DNA from: DUPQ01 sp022706885
GTDB lineage: Bacteria; Bacillota; Clostridia; DUPQ01
Assembly: GCA_022706885.1 (NCBI GenBank)
Contig: JAKJBR010000001.1
Span: forward strand, 62,001-126,000
Length of the DNA stretch: 64,000 nt
Reading direction: 5' to 3'
Shown: positions 44,987-53,931 of the stretch, one piece after another
How the letters are laid out: each line of letters opens with the position of its first letter
How positions within the stretch are numbered: the first letter of the stretch is position 1
Program-made: the position numbers and the translations under genes
Notes under the pieces: generated by a model
The model's database searches: none
Told to the model about the DNA's origin: nothing
Seen by the model: only the letters and a program-made list of their open reading frames with translations

Positions 44987-47059
44987 TCAGACCGTAAGTC
45001 CCTGTTCACCTCTTCTTAATATAGCCTTGGTGTTAATATCAAATAATATGGTTTCTCCTGCTTGGAAATCCACGGTGATTTCCGAGTCCCTGAACTTTAT
45101 AACTCTCTCTCCTTTATGTTCGGCATGTATCAATAGAAGATTGGAACCTTCAATAACCGCATCATTACAGCTATCGTAAATATGCACTCCGCTTCTTTCA
45201 AAGATGTATCTGAAGGATTCCGGTGTGGTAAAGGGTATTGAAGAGAAATATACATCACAGCCGTCAATTGTTTTATGTGCCAATGCCGGAGTCTTGCCTA
45301 TATATCCCAATATATTTCCGTCTTTTGGTACAAACAGCTTATTCAATTTGCTCTCTTTATCACTGTTATCTACGGAATAGGAAAAGCCTTTACACTGTAC
45401 GGTTATCTGCGGCGCAGGTGCAATAACATCCAGATCAAATCCCGATACCTGCTTACAGAAAGCTATGTCATTTCTCTTTTTATCTGTATATCCGGGAGCA
45501 AAGAACCATACAATTGAACGGCCTTTCTTATAAACTTTCTTGGCTATATACTGCTTCTGCGTATCGGTAAGTGCGAATGTGTTCATGAATATTATGCATT
45601 TATACTTATCCAAATTTGTTTTTCCCAAATCGCTTAAGTATATGGTGTCCATGGAAGCTCCCGATCTTAATGCCATCGGATAGGCTACATTTATACAGGC
45701 TTTATCGGTAATGGGGTCGGCGTTTTCCGTAAGAGCGGTATATTTCTGGACTTTGGTATCAAACACCAAAAGCACATCCGCCCTTTTTATATACTCCTTC
45801 TCATAGTATTTGTTGTATATCTTCTGTAACGACTTTATCTCATCCAGATAATACGGTTCATACCACCAGCCCGATGTGTTAAACGGTCCGAAATCATAGT
45901 ACCAAAAGCCCATTCCCGAAAGGAAGGAAACCAAAGTATTTCTTCTTAGTATCTGCAATGATTCATAAGGAGGATATACTTTCATTCCTCCGTGAAGAAC
46001 CCCTAATTCGGTAGGGTGGTCCATCTCGTCAAGGAACAGTTTGTTGTTGAGTCTTGCCGATTCCAGCAAGCCTCTGGCTACACCTGCTCCGCCAATATGC
46101 CTTAAATTGCTGTTGTATGCCTGAGGTGCCGATAAAAAGTCCACATAGGGACATTGCAGTATCATCTCTTCCGCAAGATGACCGCCCAATCCCGCTCTTC
46201 CGAACATGGAAACATAATAACCGTAGAAAACGCCGGTTATTATCTCTCTTTTCCATGTGTCCTTAACAAGCTTACAGAAGTGAATGATGGATTCGGCAAC
46301 GACCTCATGCTGACAGGTAAGATAATCAATCAGATTGGAGTCTTTCTCCGGGTCAAAGAATATGCCGTCCTTCGGATTGTATCGCTCTTCCATTCCGGGA
46401 ATTTGTGCGTTCGGATCATTTTTAAACTTTCTGTATCTTTTTAACATAGGTTCAGAAAGGTCGGGATCATTTCTCATAAAAGCCCAGTAATGTTGCTCTC
46501 CGTACACTCCGTTTGCTACCTGTATTCCTGCAAGATGCTCGGATAAAGGTGATTTATAGAGTTCCTCTAAGAACCTTCTTACCATGATTGTCATGTCGTT
46601 TATCCATTTTTCCGAAGCGAAGCTGGCTCTGGGTACGGGTTTCAGATCATGAAGAATATAGGTTCTGGCCAACTCTATATCCGGTTCGGGATAAACTTCG
46701 GTATTTGCATATCTGACCCATTCGCTTTCTTTGCCTTTATACCACCATCTCGGAGGATTGATGTGCAGTCGGAAGAATACTGCCGCATCGGGTCGGACAT
46801 CTATTATTCCTTTAATCTGCTTTAACGCTATGGAGATATCAAAAGTACCGTCTTCAAACCACATATCCTGAAAGGAGATATCCAGCTGATACAGCCTTAT
46901 ACCTGCGGCTGCAAATTTCTTTATGGAAAACCCGGTTATCTCATCGTAACTTAATCTTCCCCCTATCCAGTCGGTAAGAGCATAAATGATAGGCGGAACC
47001 GGCTTGCCATCAATAAATATTGTCGGTCTGTTGTTGTAACATTTAATCTTGGCATTCAT
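44987..47059 (-). CDS. GH42-like glycoside hydrolase (clan GH-A)
   Basis: A 690-residue enzyme. The N-terminal TIM-barrel region runs from GKPVPPIIYALTDW through INPPRWWYKGKESEWV and AGIQVANGVYGEQHYW. A middle amidotransferase-like domain (VLLVFDTKVQKYTALTEN ... KCIIFMNTFALTD ... RSIVWFFAPGYT) is the trimerisation-type domain of GH42 beta-galactosidases, and a small beta domain closes the protein. The acid/base residue is probably the Glu in NGVYGEQHY; the nucleophile may be in LFLDEMDHP. The exact sugar specificity is unknown. No signal peptide. A strong AAGGAG precedes the ATG. Confidence 0.7.
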   Translation of the reverse strand: MNAKIKCYNNRPTIFIDGKPVPPIIYALTDWIGGRLSYDEITGFSIKKFAAAGIRLYQLDISFQDMWFEDGTFDISIALKQIKGIIDVRPDAAVFFRLHINPPRWWYKGKESEWVRYANTEVYPEPDIELARTYILHDLKPVPRASFASEKWINDMTIMVRRFLEELYKSPLSEHLAGIQVANGVYGEQHYWAFMRNDPDLSEPMLKRYRKFKNDPNAQIPGMEERYNPKDGIFFDPEKDSNLIDYLTCQHEVVAESIIHFCKLVKDTWKREIITGVFYGYYVSMFGRAGLGGHLAEEMILQCPYVDFLSAPQAYNSNLRHIGGAGVARGLLESARLNNKLFLDEMDHPTELGVLHGGMKVYPPYESLQILRRNTLVSFLSGMGFWYYDFGPFNTSGWWYEPYYLDEIKSLQKIYNKYYEKEYIKRADVLLVFDTKVQKYTALTENADPITDKACINVAYPMALRSGASMDTIYLSDLGKTNLDKYKCIIFMNTFALTDTQKQYIAKKVYKKGRSIVWFFAPGYTDKKRNDIAFCKQVSGFDLDVIAPAPQITVQCKGFSYSVDNSDKESKLNKLFVPKDGNILGYIGKTPALAHKTIDGCDVYFSSIPFTTPESFRYIFERSGVHIYDSCNDAVIEGSNLLLIHAEHKGERVIKFRDSEITVDFQAGETILFDINTKAILRRGEQGLTV

Positions 47060-47160
47060 GACGGAAACTCCTTAATTGATATATGTAAACAATAACATAA
47101 TGTACAAAGTAATCAAGCACAAAACTGCATATTTGAGAATATAGTCAACACAATAAATCA

Positions 47161-47189
47161 TTGACTATACGGTGATTATGCTCTAAAAT
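47161..47189 (+). promoter_or_regulatory. Promoter of tRNA-Leu
   Basis: TTGACT (47161-47166), 17 bases, TAAAAT (47184-47189), 10 bases before the tRNA. Confidence 0.8.
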
Positions 47190-47199
47190 GGTAAAGCAA

Positions 47200-47286
47200 G
47201 CGGATGTGGCGGAATTGGCAGACGCGCTAGATTCAGGTTCTAGTGATTGCGAGATTGTGCAGGTTCAAGTCCTGTCATCCGCACCA
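47200..47286 (+). tRNA. tRNA-Leu (anticodon CAG)
   Basis: An 87-base class II tRNA. The acceptor GCGGATG/CATCCGC is perfect, CCA is encoded, and the anticodon stem CTAGA/TCTAG holds TTCAGGT (anticodon CAG, reads CUG). It has a long variable arm and a T-arm with GGTTCAAGTCC. Confidence 0.97.
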
Positions 47287-47290
47287 AAAG

Positions 47291-47326
47291 ACGGTGATTG
47301 AAATATTTCAGTTGCCGTTTATTTAT
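47291..47326 (+). terminator. Terminator of tRNA-Leu
   Basis: ACGGTGATTGAAA pairs along its whole length with TTTCAGTTGCCGT (three G-U pairs), 2-base loop, then TTATTTATT. Confidence 0.7.
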
Positions 47327-47362
47327 TCACTAATATTGTTCTTTTTAAAAAGAAAATTGAAC

Positions 47363-47445
47363 GAGGTTGCTTTTTCGTGCAGATTAGCGGTTGATGAGGT
47401 TGCTTTTTCGTGCATATTTGCTGTTTGCGAGGTTGCTTTTTCGTG
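47363..47445 (+). repeat. Three direct repeats with a 33-base period upstream of an AAA ATPase gene
   Basis: GAGGTTGCTTTTTCGTG occurs at 47363-47379, 47396-47412 and 47429-47445, each exactly 33 bases apart. The 16-base spacers are related but not identical. The period is a multiple of three, so any reading frame gives an 11-residue repeat. One minus-strand frame reads HEKATS repeatedly and one plus frame EVAFSC, so a decayed or small coding repeat is possible. The array ends 57 bases before the ATPase start. Confidence 0.85.
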
Positions 47446-47502
47446 ATTTGCATGATACTATACTGTCGTACAACATTGTAACTATTGGTGGAGAGTATGG
47501 AT

Positions 47503-48843
47503 ATGATGAAACGAAAAATATATAATGACCTATTGTTGTGGAAAGACAAAAGCAAGGGGAAAACCGCATTACTTATTGATGGAGCACGCCGTGTAGGGAA
47601 GAGTTACATAGCTGAACTTTTTGCAAAGCAGGAGTATAAAAGTCATATTATTATAGACTTCGGTAATGCTCCGCAGAGTATACTCGATCTTTTTATCAAT
47701 GAGAGTTCCGATTTGGATTTATTCTTTGCTAAGCTGGCAGCATTCTATTCAACAGTTCTTCATGAGAGAGAATCTTTGATAGTCTTTGATGAAGTGCAAC
47801 AATTTCCGAGGGCACGACAGCTTATTAAATACTTGGTTGCTGACGGTCGCTATGATTATATTGAGACAGGCTCACTTATAAGGCTGAAAAAGAATACGGA
47901 GAACATAATCATTCCTTCCGAAGAAGAACATATTGAAATGTTTCCAATGGATTTTGAAGAATTCTTATGGGCTATGGGAGACGAGGCGACAGTTCCTCTG
48001 ATTCGGGAATGCTTCGACAAAAGGAAACCGTTAGGTCAGGCATTACACCGTAAAATTATGAATGATTTCAGACAATATATGCTGGTAGGAGGTATGCCGC
48101 AGTCCATACTTGCTTATAGGAATGGGAAAAACTTTGAGGCTGCGGATATTGCAAAACGCAGGATTTTGCAGCTATATCGTGATGATGTATCAAAGTTTGC
48201 TGCGGGCTACGAAGAAAAAGTATATGCTGTTTTCGACGGTATTCCGGGTCAGCTTTCAAAGAAGGAGAAGAAGTATACACTTTCAGCTATTGATAAAAAT
48301 GCACGCTTTCGCACCTATGAAGATACATTCGTCTGGTTGAGCGAAGCCATGATAGTTAACAATTGTTACAATACAACCGATCCTAATGTAGGTCTCGCAC
48401 TGAGTGCAGATTACAGCACACAAAAATGCTATATAGCCGATACAGGTTTACTTGTCACGCATACTTTTATGGATAGATCCTTTACGGAAAATGAACTTTA
48501 TAAAAACATTCTATTTGACAATCTCTACATCAACGAAGGCATGTTAATGGAAAACATAGTTGCACAGATGCTTAGAAGAAATGGACATAAGCTCTTTTTC
48601 TATTCCCGCAGCGATAGCAGAAATCGCGAAAATCATATGGAAATTGATTTTTTAATAAGAGAGAAAAATAAAATTGCAGCAGTTGAAGTAAAGTCCGCCA
48701 ATTATCGTTCCCATTCTTCACTGGATAAATTTAAGAGGAAATTTGCCGGTAAAACAGGCAACTCCTATATTCTTTATCCAAAGGATGTCATGGAGAAAAA
48801 TGATATCATTCATCTACCGTTGTATATGGCTATGTTCCTATAG
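47503..48843 (+). CDS. AAA+ ATPase with DUF4143 domain
   Basis: A 446-residue protein. The AAA_14 domain has P-loop IDGARRVGKSYIAELFA and Walker B SLIVFDEVQQFP, followed by the arginine-rich sensor region. The C-terminal DUF4143 domain contains the nuclease-like core MEIDFLIREKNKIAAVEVKSA (D-x-x-x-E...E-V-K pattern). Such proteins are common and poorly understood in gut Firmicutes and Bacteroidetes. Start candidates are 47497, 47503 and 47506; 47503 fits the GGAG spacing best. The same family appears again at 52.5 kb on the other strand. Confidence 0.85.
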   Translation: MMKRKIYNDLLLWKDKSKGKTALLIDGARRVGKSYIAELFAKQEYKSHIIIDFGNAPQSILDLFINESSDLDLFFAKLAAFYSTVLHERESLIVFDEVQQFPRARQLIKYLVADGRYDYIETGSLIRLKKNTENIIIPSEEEHIEMFPMDFEEFLWAMGDEATVPLIRECFDKRKPLGQALHRKIMNDFRQYMLVGGMPQSILAYRNGKNFEAADIAKRRILQLYRDDVSKFAAGYEEKVYAVFDGIPGQLSKKEKKYTLSAIDKNARFRTYEDTFVWLSEAMIVNNCYNTTDPNVGLALSADYSTQKCYIADTGLLVTHTFMDRSFTENELYKNILFDNLYINEGMLMENIVAQMLRRNGHKLFFYSRSDSRNRENHMEIDFLIREKNKIAAVEVKSANYRSHSSLDKFKRKFAGKTGNSYILYPKDVMEKNDIIHLPLYMAMFL

Positions 48844-48937
48844 GTAGTAGATTTGCAAATATCTGGAAAACTGATTGATAGAGCAACTCCTTATAGACTA
48901 TTTATCTTTTTCTGTTACAATTTTCATAGAGGTGAAC

Positions 48938-50134
48938 ATGTCGCTGAAGAAGGAAACATTGAGGTTGAATATAAAGTACGGAATAATGCAGGCTCTCTAC
49001 TGGATGGGCTTTATAACCGTATACAATTATGCCGCATACTTTCTTTCGGATAAAGGATTTAACAGTTCACAGACAGGAATCATACTTGCGGTTGCAAGCA
49101 TATTGGCAGCCTTATTACAACCGCCTATAGCGGCCTATGCGGATAAAGCGGAAGAGTCGAAATTAAAGAGAATAATATTGGCACTAACCTCTGCAATTGT
49201 TGTATTGACCGTTTTGATTGTGGTTATAAGGAGTTATCCTTATCTAACAGCCATATTGTTATTGCTCATAATAACCTTCGTACATACATTGCACTCATTC
49301 ATTAATTCCTTTGCCATGGAATACGCCAACAAAGGCATACAGCTCAATTTCACTATTGCAAGAGCTGCCGGTTCGTTAGGTGCGGCTTTTGCCTCTTTCG
49401 GTGTAGGATATATAACTGCGAAATTCGGAGCGGATTCGGTCCCCATAATATATTTTGCCATGTTCCTGCTGTTGATTCCCGTTACACTGTCTTTCAAGCC
49501 TGCACATGATGTGGGCATATCCTCCGAAGTTATCAAATATGCACATGCACCTGCTACGGGAGTGTTTAAGTTTTTTGCGAAGTATAAAAAGTTTACCGGG
49601 CTTTTAATAGGTTCAACCCTGATATTTACAAGCCACAACATGAATATAAATTTCCTTATTAATATCGTAAAGAGATTGGGGCACGGTTCTGCCGAACTGG
49701 GAAACGTGTTGGGTATAGCTGCAATATTTGAAGTTATAGGTATGATTTTGTATCTCATAATATCAAAGAGATTAAAATGCAGTATGCTGGTACAAATCTC
49801 CGCAGTATTCTTTACAATAGAAAAACTGGGAATTCTTTTATCAAAGAATATTAATCACATATATGCGAGCTATTCATTACAGATGTTTTCCTATGCCATA
49901 TTTGTTCCGGCAACAGTCTATTATATAAATAACCTGATGCGGGATAATGACAGAATAAAAGGTCAGGCATATCTGACTACAACCATGACATTAGGCGGTG
50001 TTTTCGGAAGTCTGCTGGGAGGAACGTTGATAGATGCATTATCAATACCTTCAATGCTGTTGATAGCAACCATAATATCAGCAGCAGGCTCCCTGCTGGT
50101 TGTTGTCTTTACAGAAAAAGAAAAAGCAATCTGA
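48938..50134 (+). CDS. MFS transporter (sugar-type)
   Basis: A 398-residue protein with twelve hydrophobic segments, starting ETLRLNIKYGIMQALYWMGF, with ADKAEESKLKR between helices 2 and 3 in the place of the usual MFS motif A. The N-terminal layout resembles the LacY/nucleoside-permease-like MFS_1_like group. It lies 15 bases upstream of the GH2 gene, so it probably imports the GH2 substrate. The ATG at 48938 follows AGAGGTG; a longer upstream reading has no ribosome site. Confidence 0.82.
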   Translation: MSLKKETLRLNIKYGIMQALYWMGFITVYNYAAYFLSDKGFNSSQTGIILAVASILAALLQPPIAAYADKAEESKLKRIILALTSAIVVLTVLIVVIRSYPYLTAILLLLIITFVHTLHSFINSFAMEYANKGIQLNFTIARAAGSLGAAFASFGVGYITAKFGADSVPIIYFAMFLLLIPVTLSFKPAHDVGISSEVIKYAHAPATGVFKFFAKYKKFTGLLIGSTLIFTSHNMNINFLINIVKRLGHGSAELGNVLGIAAIFEVIGMILYLIISKRLKCSMLVQISAVFFTIEKLGILLSKNINHIYASYSLQMFSYAIFVPATVYYINNLMRDNDRIKGQAYLTTTMTLGGVFGSLLGGTLIDALSIPSMLLIATIISAAGSLLVVVFTEKEKAI

Positions 50135-50149
50135 CAGAAGGAGGCTACT

Positions 50150-52501
50150 ATGAGAATACATATAAATGATGACTGGCAATTTTATCCGTCGGTTGAATCT
50201 TCCGAATCTTTTACCGTGCGACTGCCGCACAGCAATGTCGATATGCCATATAATTGTTTTGACGAAGCAATCTATCAGAAAATATCGAAATATGAAAAGA
50301 TTATTCATGCGGACAACTCATGGGAAAACAAAGCTATATTACTTACCTTCTCGGCAGTAGCTCATGAAGCCAAGGTGTATATAAATGACAGGCATGTATA
50401 TACTAACAGTTGCGGATATACTTCATTTACCGTTGACATATCTCAATATATTGAATGGGGGAAAGAAAACAGAATAACTGTTATTGCCGATGCCGATGAA
50501 ACATTAAACCAACCCCCCTTCGGTAATGTTATAGATTATATGACTTACGGAGGAATTTACAGGGAAGCATACATTGATATTAAAGAGAAGACATACATTT
50601 CCCATGTGTTTGTATCCGGTAAGGCAAAAGCGGCTGACGGATTATGCGAGTTTTTTGCGGAAGTGCAAATAGTTAACTGTACGGAGGATTGTGAGATACA
50701 ACTTTCAATCTTTGCTGTTAAAGATAATGAATGTGTTTTTGAAAAATACTATCCGGTGAGGAAAGAGACTATTCATTTGTCTGAAAAAGTCCCGGCGGAA
50801 AACTGGGATATCGACAATCCTAACCTTTATAGAATTACAGTAAAACTTTACCGTAACAAAAAGCTTTCAGATGAGTATTGTGACCGGTTCGGATTCCGTG
50901 ATGCGATTTTTAAGAATGACGGTTTTTATCTTAACGGTCAAAAGGTCAAAGTAATAGGGCTTAACAGACATCAGTCTTATGCATACACAGGATATGCAAT
51001 GAGCAAAAGAGTACAGATAAATGATGCCGATATACTGAAAAATATGCTGAATGTAAATGCGGTCAGGACATCGCATTATCCCCAGAGTAAACATTTCATA
51101 AACAGATGTGATGAAATAGGGTTGTTGGTGTTTACCGAGATACCGGGATGGCAGCATATAGGCGATGAGCAGTGGAAGAAAAAGGCCGTGGAAAATACCG
51201 AAAACATGGTAAAACAGTACAGAAATCATCCGAGCATAATATTGTGGGGAGTCAGAATTAATGAATCACATGATGATGACGACTTTTACAGGCAAACCAA
51301 TAAGGTTGCTAAGCAATATGATCCGTACAGGCAGACCGGTGGGGTGAGATGTATTAAAAAAAGCAGCTTTCTGGAGGATGTCTATACCTACAATGATTTT
51401 ACCCATAACGGTACAAAGCAGGTAATAGCAAAGAAAAAAGATGTGACAAAAGGTGATGTGCCGTATCTCATAACCGAGTATAACGGACATATGTATCCTA
51501 CCAAAATGTTTGATGACCAACCGCACAGAACAGAACATGCCCTACGCCACGCAAGAGTGCTGAATGCCGTCATGGGAGATGACGGTGTGGCAGGAAGTTT
51601 CGGCTGGTGCATGAACGACTACAATACACATAAGGATTTCGGAAGCGGTGACAGGATATGTTATCATGGAGTGCTGGACATGTTCAGAAATCCGAAAGAT
51701 GCCGCTTATGTATACACATCACAGACCGATAAATATCCGGTAATGCATGTTGCAACATCCATGTCGAAAGGCGATTATCCCATGGCAATGACAAAAAGCG
51801 TATGGGCCTTCACCAATTGCGATTATATAAAGATGAGTATAAACGGAAAGCATATAAAAGACTTTTATCCCGACAGAAAGCGATTCAAACATTTATTACA
51901 CCCTCCTATAGAAATAGATGACTTCACGGGAAATATGTTAATTGACGATTTGCATTTTTCCGAATATTCATCAAGGGTAATTAAAAAACTTTTGTCACAT
52001 ATATATGTAAACGGACCGGAAAATCTTCCGCTTGGATATATGCTGATGCTTGTGACGGTACTTATAAAAGAAAAGCTTACAATAAACAAACTGACGGAAA
52101 TAATTACAGCTCATGTGGCGGGCTGGGGAGACAATGTAAAACAGTATGTGTTTGAAGGCATTAAGGACGGAAAAACGGTAATAACCGAAATTAAAGAACC
52201 TATGAATAAGATGCAATTAGTCTTATCGGCAGATGCTCATGAATTGAAAGAAGAAGAAACTTACGATACCGCATCGGTAACCATAAGAGCGGTAGATCAG
52301 AATATGAACCTTTTAAATTACTGCAACGAGCCTTTGCGAATTGTTACCGAAGGTCCTGTAAAGCTTATAGGTCCCGAACTTATCTCGCTAAAGGGAGGTT
52401 GTGCCGGGGTATATGTAAAAACCGATAAACAAAGCGGCAAGGCGGTTTTAAGAGTAATCGGAAAGGATGTAACCGCCGAAACGGAGTTTAGCGTGAGCTG
52501 A
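50150..52501 (+). CDS. Glycoside hydrolase family 2 enzyme
   Basis: A 783-residue GH2 protein: jelly-roll sugar-binding domain (about 1-145, with the TYGGIYREAYI motif), an Ig-like domain, and a TIM barrel (about 265-560). The acid/base is Glu372 in GVRINESHDD and the nucleophile Glu443 in LITEYNGHM. C-terminal Ig-like modules follow. Family activities include beta-galactosidase and beta-glucuronidase; the hexuronate genes nearby make glucuronidase worth testing, but the sequence does not decide it. No signal peptide. AAGGAGG precedes the start. Confidence 0.87.
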   Translation: MRIHINDDWQFYPSVESSESFTVRLPHSNVDMPYNCFDEAIYQKISKYEKIIHADNSWENKAILLTFSAVAHEAKVYINDRHVYTNSCGYTSFTVDISQYIEWGKENRITVIADADETLNQPPFGNVIDYMTYGGIYREAYIDIKEKTYISHVFVSGKAKAADGLCEFFAEVQIVNCTEDCEIQLSIFAVKDNECVFEKYYPVRKETIHLSEKVPAENWDIDNPNLYRITVKLYRNKKLSDEYCDRFGFRDAIFKNDGFYLNGQKVKVIGLNRHQSYAYTGYAMSKRVQINDADILKNMLNVNAVRTSHYPQSKHFINRCDEIGLLVFTEIPGWQHIGDEQWKKKAVENTENMVKQYRNHPSIILWGVRINESHDDDDFYRQTNKVAKQYDPYRQTGGVRCIKKSSFLEDVYTYNDFTHNGTKQVIAKKKDVTKGDVPYLITEYNGHMYPTKMFDDQPHRTEHALRHARVLNAVMGDDGVAGSFGWCMNDYNTHKDFGSGDRICYHGVLDMFRNPKDAAYVYTSQTDKYPVMHVATSMSKGDYPMAMTKSVWAFTNCDYIKMSINGKHIKDFYPDRKRFKHLLHPPIEIDDFTGNMLIDDLHFSEYSSRVIKKLLSHIYVNGPENLPLGYMLMLVTVLIKEKLTINKLTEIITAHVAGWGDNVKQYVFEGIKDGKTVITEIKEPMNKMQLVLSADAHELKEEETYDTASVTIRAVDQNMNLLNYCNEPLRIVTEGPVKLIGPELISLKGGCAGVYVKTDKQSGKAVLRVIGKDVTAETEFSVS

Positions 52502-52502
52502 T

Positions 52503-53753
52503 TTACAAATATCCTGCCGGTATGGAAAGTACATTTCTGTCAATCAACAGGGGTTTGTGATACAGATTAATAACCGCTCCGTTTCCAATCTGTATATCAT
52601 CCGCCCTCACTGATTCCAAAACACTGAAAGCCGATGTCATTTTTTTATGAGGTCTGGCAGTCATTTTAATCTCGACAGGATATATTGTTCTGCCGTCCTG
52701 GATAATAAGATCAATCTCTTTTTGGTCGGCATCTCTGTAGAAATATAAATCATGTGTGGATTTGCCTGCATTAAGTAATGACTTTATAATTTCGGAAACT
52801 ACGAAGGTTTCAAAGAATTGGCCTGCTTTAGCTCCGTATTTTATGGTATCGGGAGTAACCCATCTTGTCAGCCAAGCCATTAATCCCGTATCCATAAAAT
52901 ATACTTTAGGCGTTTTTATCATACGTTTCAGATGATTACTGTAATACGGATAAAGCAGGAAAATGATGCCTGCTGTTTGCAGTATTTGAAGCCATCTTTT
53001 TACTGTTGTGGAAGAAACACCGATATCTTTCGATATACTGTCATAGTTCAATAATTCGCCGCTTCTTGCTGCTACCGATGCCATGAAGCGAACAAAATCC
53101 GTTTTATCATCAATATGTGAAATCTTGTTAACATCACGCTCAATGTATGTTGAAACATAGCTTGCATAAAAGGTTTCCCAATCATCGTTTGAAGAAACCA
53201 GTCTCGGCATATATCCTCTGTGTATTATTTCCCAAAGGTCTGATAAATCTACGCTTTCTTTTTCGCGGACGGAAAGATATTGCTCGGTAGGAAGAAAAGG
53301 AAGTGCACAGGATATCTTTTTTTGCTCACGATAAGATATCCCTTGAAGAGGCAATATTGCCAATCTTCCCGCTAAAGATTCGCTGACATTCTGCATTAAT
53401 TCAAATGCTTGCGAACCGGACAACAGATATAAGCATTCTCTGGGTTTGTTGTTACTTAATGCCTCAAATCTCATATTGTCGATTCTTATCTTCAAAGAAG
53501 AAAACAATTCCGGAACATATTGTATTTCATCCAGAATCAATTTTGGTGAATGGCTCATAAGAAACAACTCAGGATCACTTTTTGCCTGTTGCAGAATAAG
53601 GGCGTTATCAAAGGTTATATACTCAAAATCCTTTGCAACCATTTGTAACAAAGATGACTTTCCTACCTGTCTGGGACCTGTTAATAAAACGGCAGGGAAA
53701 AAATCCATTGCATGAAGAAGATGATTTGTAATGGTTCTGTCAATCCAGTTCAT
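52503..53753 (-). CDS. AAA+ ATPase with DUF4143 domain (second copy)
   Basis: A 416-residue protein. P-loop LTGPRQVGKSSLLQ, Walker B PKLILDEIQYVP and the sensor LLSGSQAFELM lie in the AAA_14 half. A winged-helix-like SISKDIGVSSTTVKRWLQIL follows, and the DUF4143/nuclease-like end contains KEIDLIIQDGRTIYPVEIK. It is more typical of the family than the copy at 47.5 kb, from which it differs strongly. It converges on the GH2 gene with one base between stops. A 10-base inverted repeat stands upstream. Confidence 0.87.
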   Translation of the reverse strand: MNWIDRTITNHLLHAMDFFPAVLLTGPRQVGKSSLLQMVAKDFEYITFDNALILQQAKSDPELFLMSHSPKLILDEIQYVPELFSSLKIRIDNMRFEALSNNKPRECLYLLSGSQAFELMQNVSESLAGRLAILPLQGISYREQKKISCALPFLPTEQYLSVREKESVDLSDLWEIIHRGYMPRLVSSNDDWETFYASYVSTYIERDVNKISHIDDKTDFVRFMASVAARSGELLNYDSISKDIGVSSTTVKRWLQILQTAGIIFLLYPYYSNHLKRMIKTPKVYFMDTGLMAWLTRWVTPDTIKYGAKAGQFFETFVVSEIIKSLLNAGKSTHDLYFYRDADQKEIDLIIQDGRTIYPVEIKMTARPHKKMTSAFSVLESVRADDIQIGNGAVINLYHKPLLIDRNVLSIPAGYL

Positions 53754-53801
53754 GGTAACCTCCTTGTATATTTATATTCCACATATATTTTAATGCATTA
53801 T

Positions 53802-53838
53802 TGCGTATAATGCAACATGTTATGTCGGATTATACGCA
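53802..53838. promoter_or_regulatory. Perfect inverted repeat TGCGTATAAT ... ATTATACGCA upstream of the second AAA ATPase
   Basis: Two 10-base arms (53802-53811 and 53829-53838) are separated by 17 bases that themselves contain the palindrome AACATGTT (53814-53821). Each arm contains a TATAAT, so the element could be two facing -10 boxes, an operator, or both. It lies about 50 bases before the minus-strand ATPase start. Confidence 0.6.
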
Positions 53839-53867
53839 GTTTTCCGGAATATATATTCCAACCGTCA

Positions 53868-53896
53868 ATGACATACTGTATAAAACAGTATGTAAT
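53868..53896 (+). promoter_or_regulatory. Promoter of the UroD-like gene with a palindromic operator in its spacer
   Basis: ATGACA (53868-53873), 17 bases, TGTAAT (53891-53896). The perfect inverted repeat CATACTGT-5 bases-ACAGTATG (53872-53892) fills the spacer exactly, the classic position for a repressor. A second TATAAT lies at 53899-53904. No regulator gene is adjacent. Confidence 0.6.
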
Positions 53897-53931
53897 GGTA
53901 TAATTTATTCAGTACGGGAAGGGAGAGGCTT

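Noticed and set aside
47363..47445. CRISPR array
   Set aside because: Only three 17-base units with similar 16-base spacers; no cas genes nearby, and spacers are related to one another.
47319..47555. Minus-strand reading frame containing CTKKQP repeats as a real protein
   Set aside because: It overlaps the ATPase start and has no ribosome site; the repeat is better reported as DNA, with coding potential left open.
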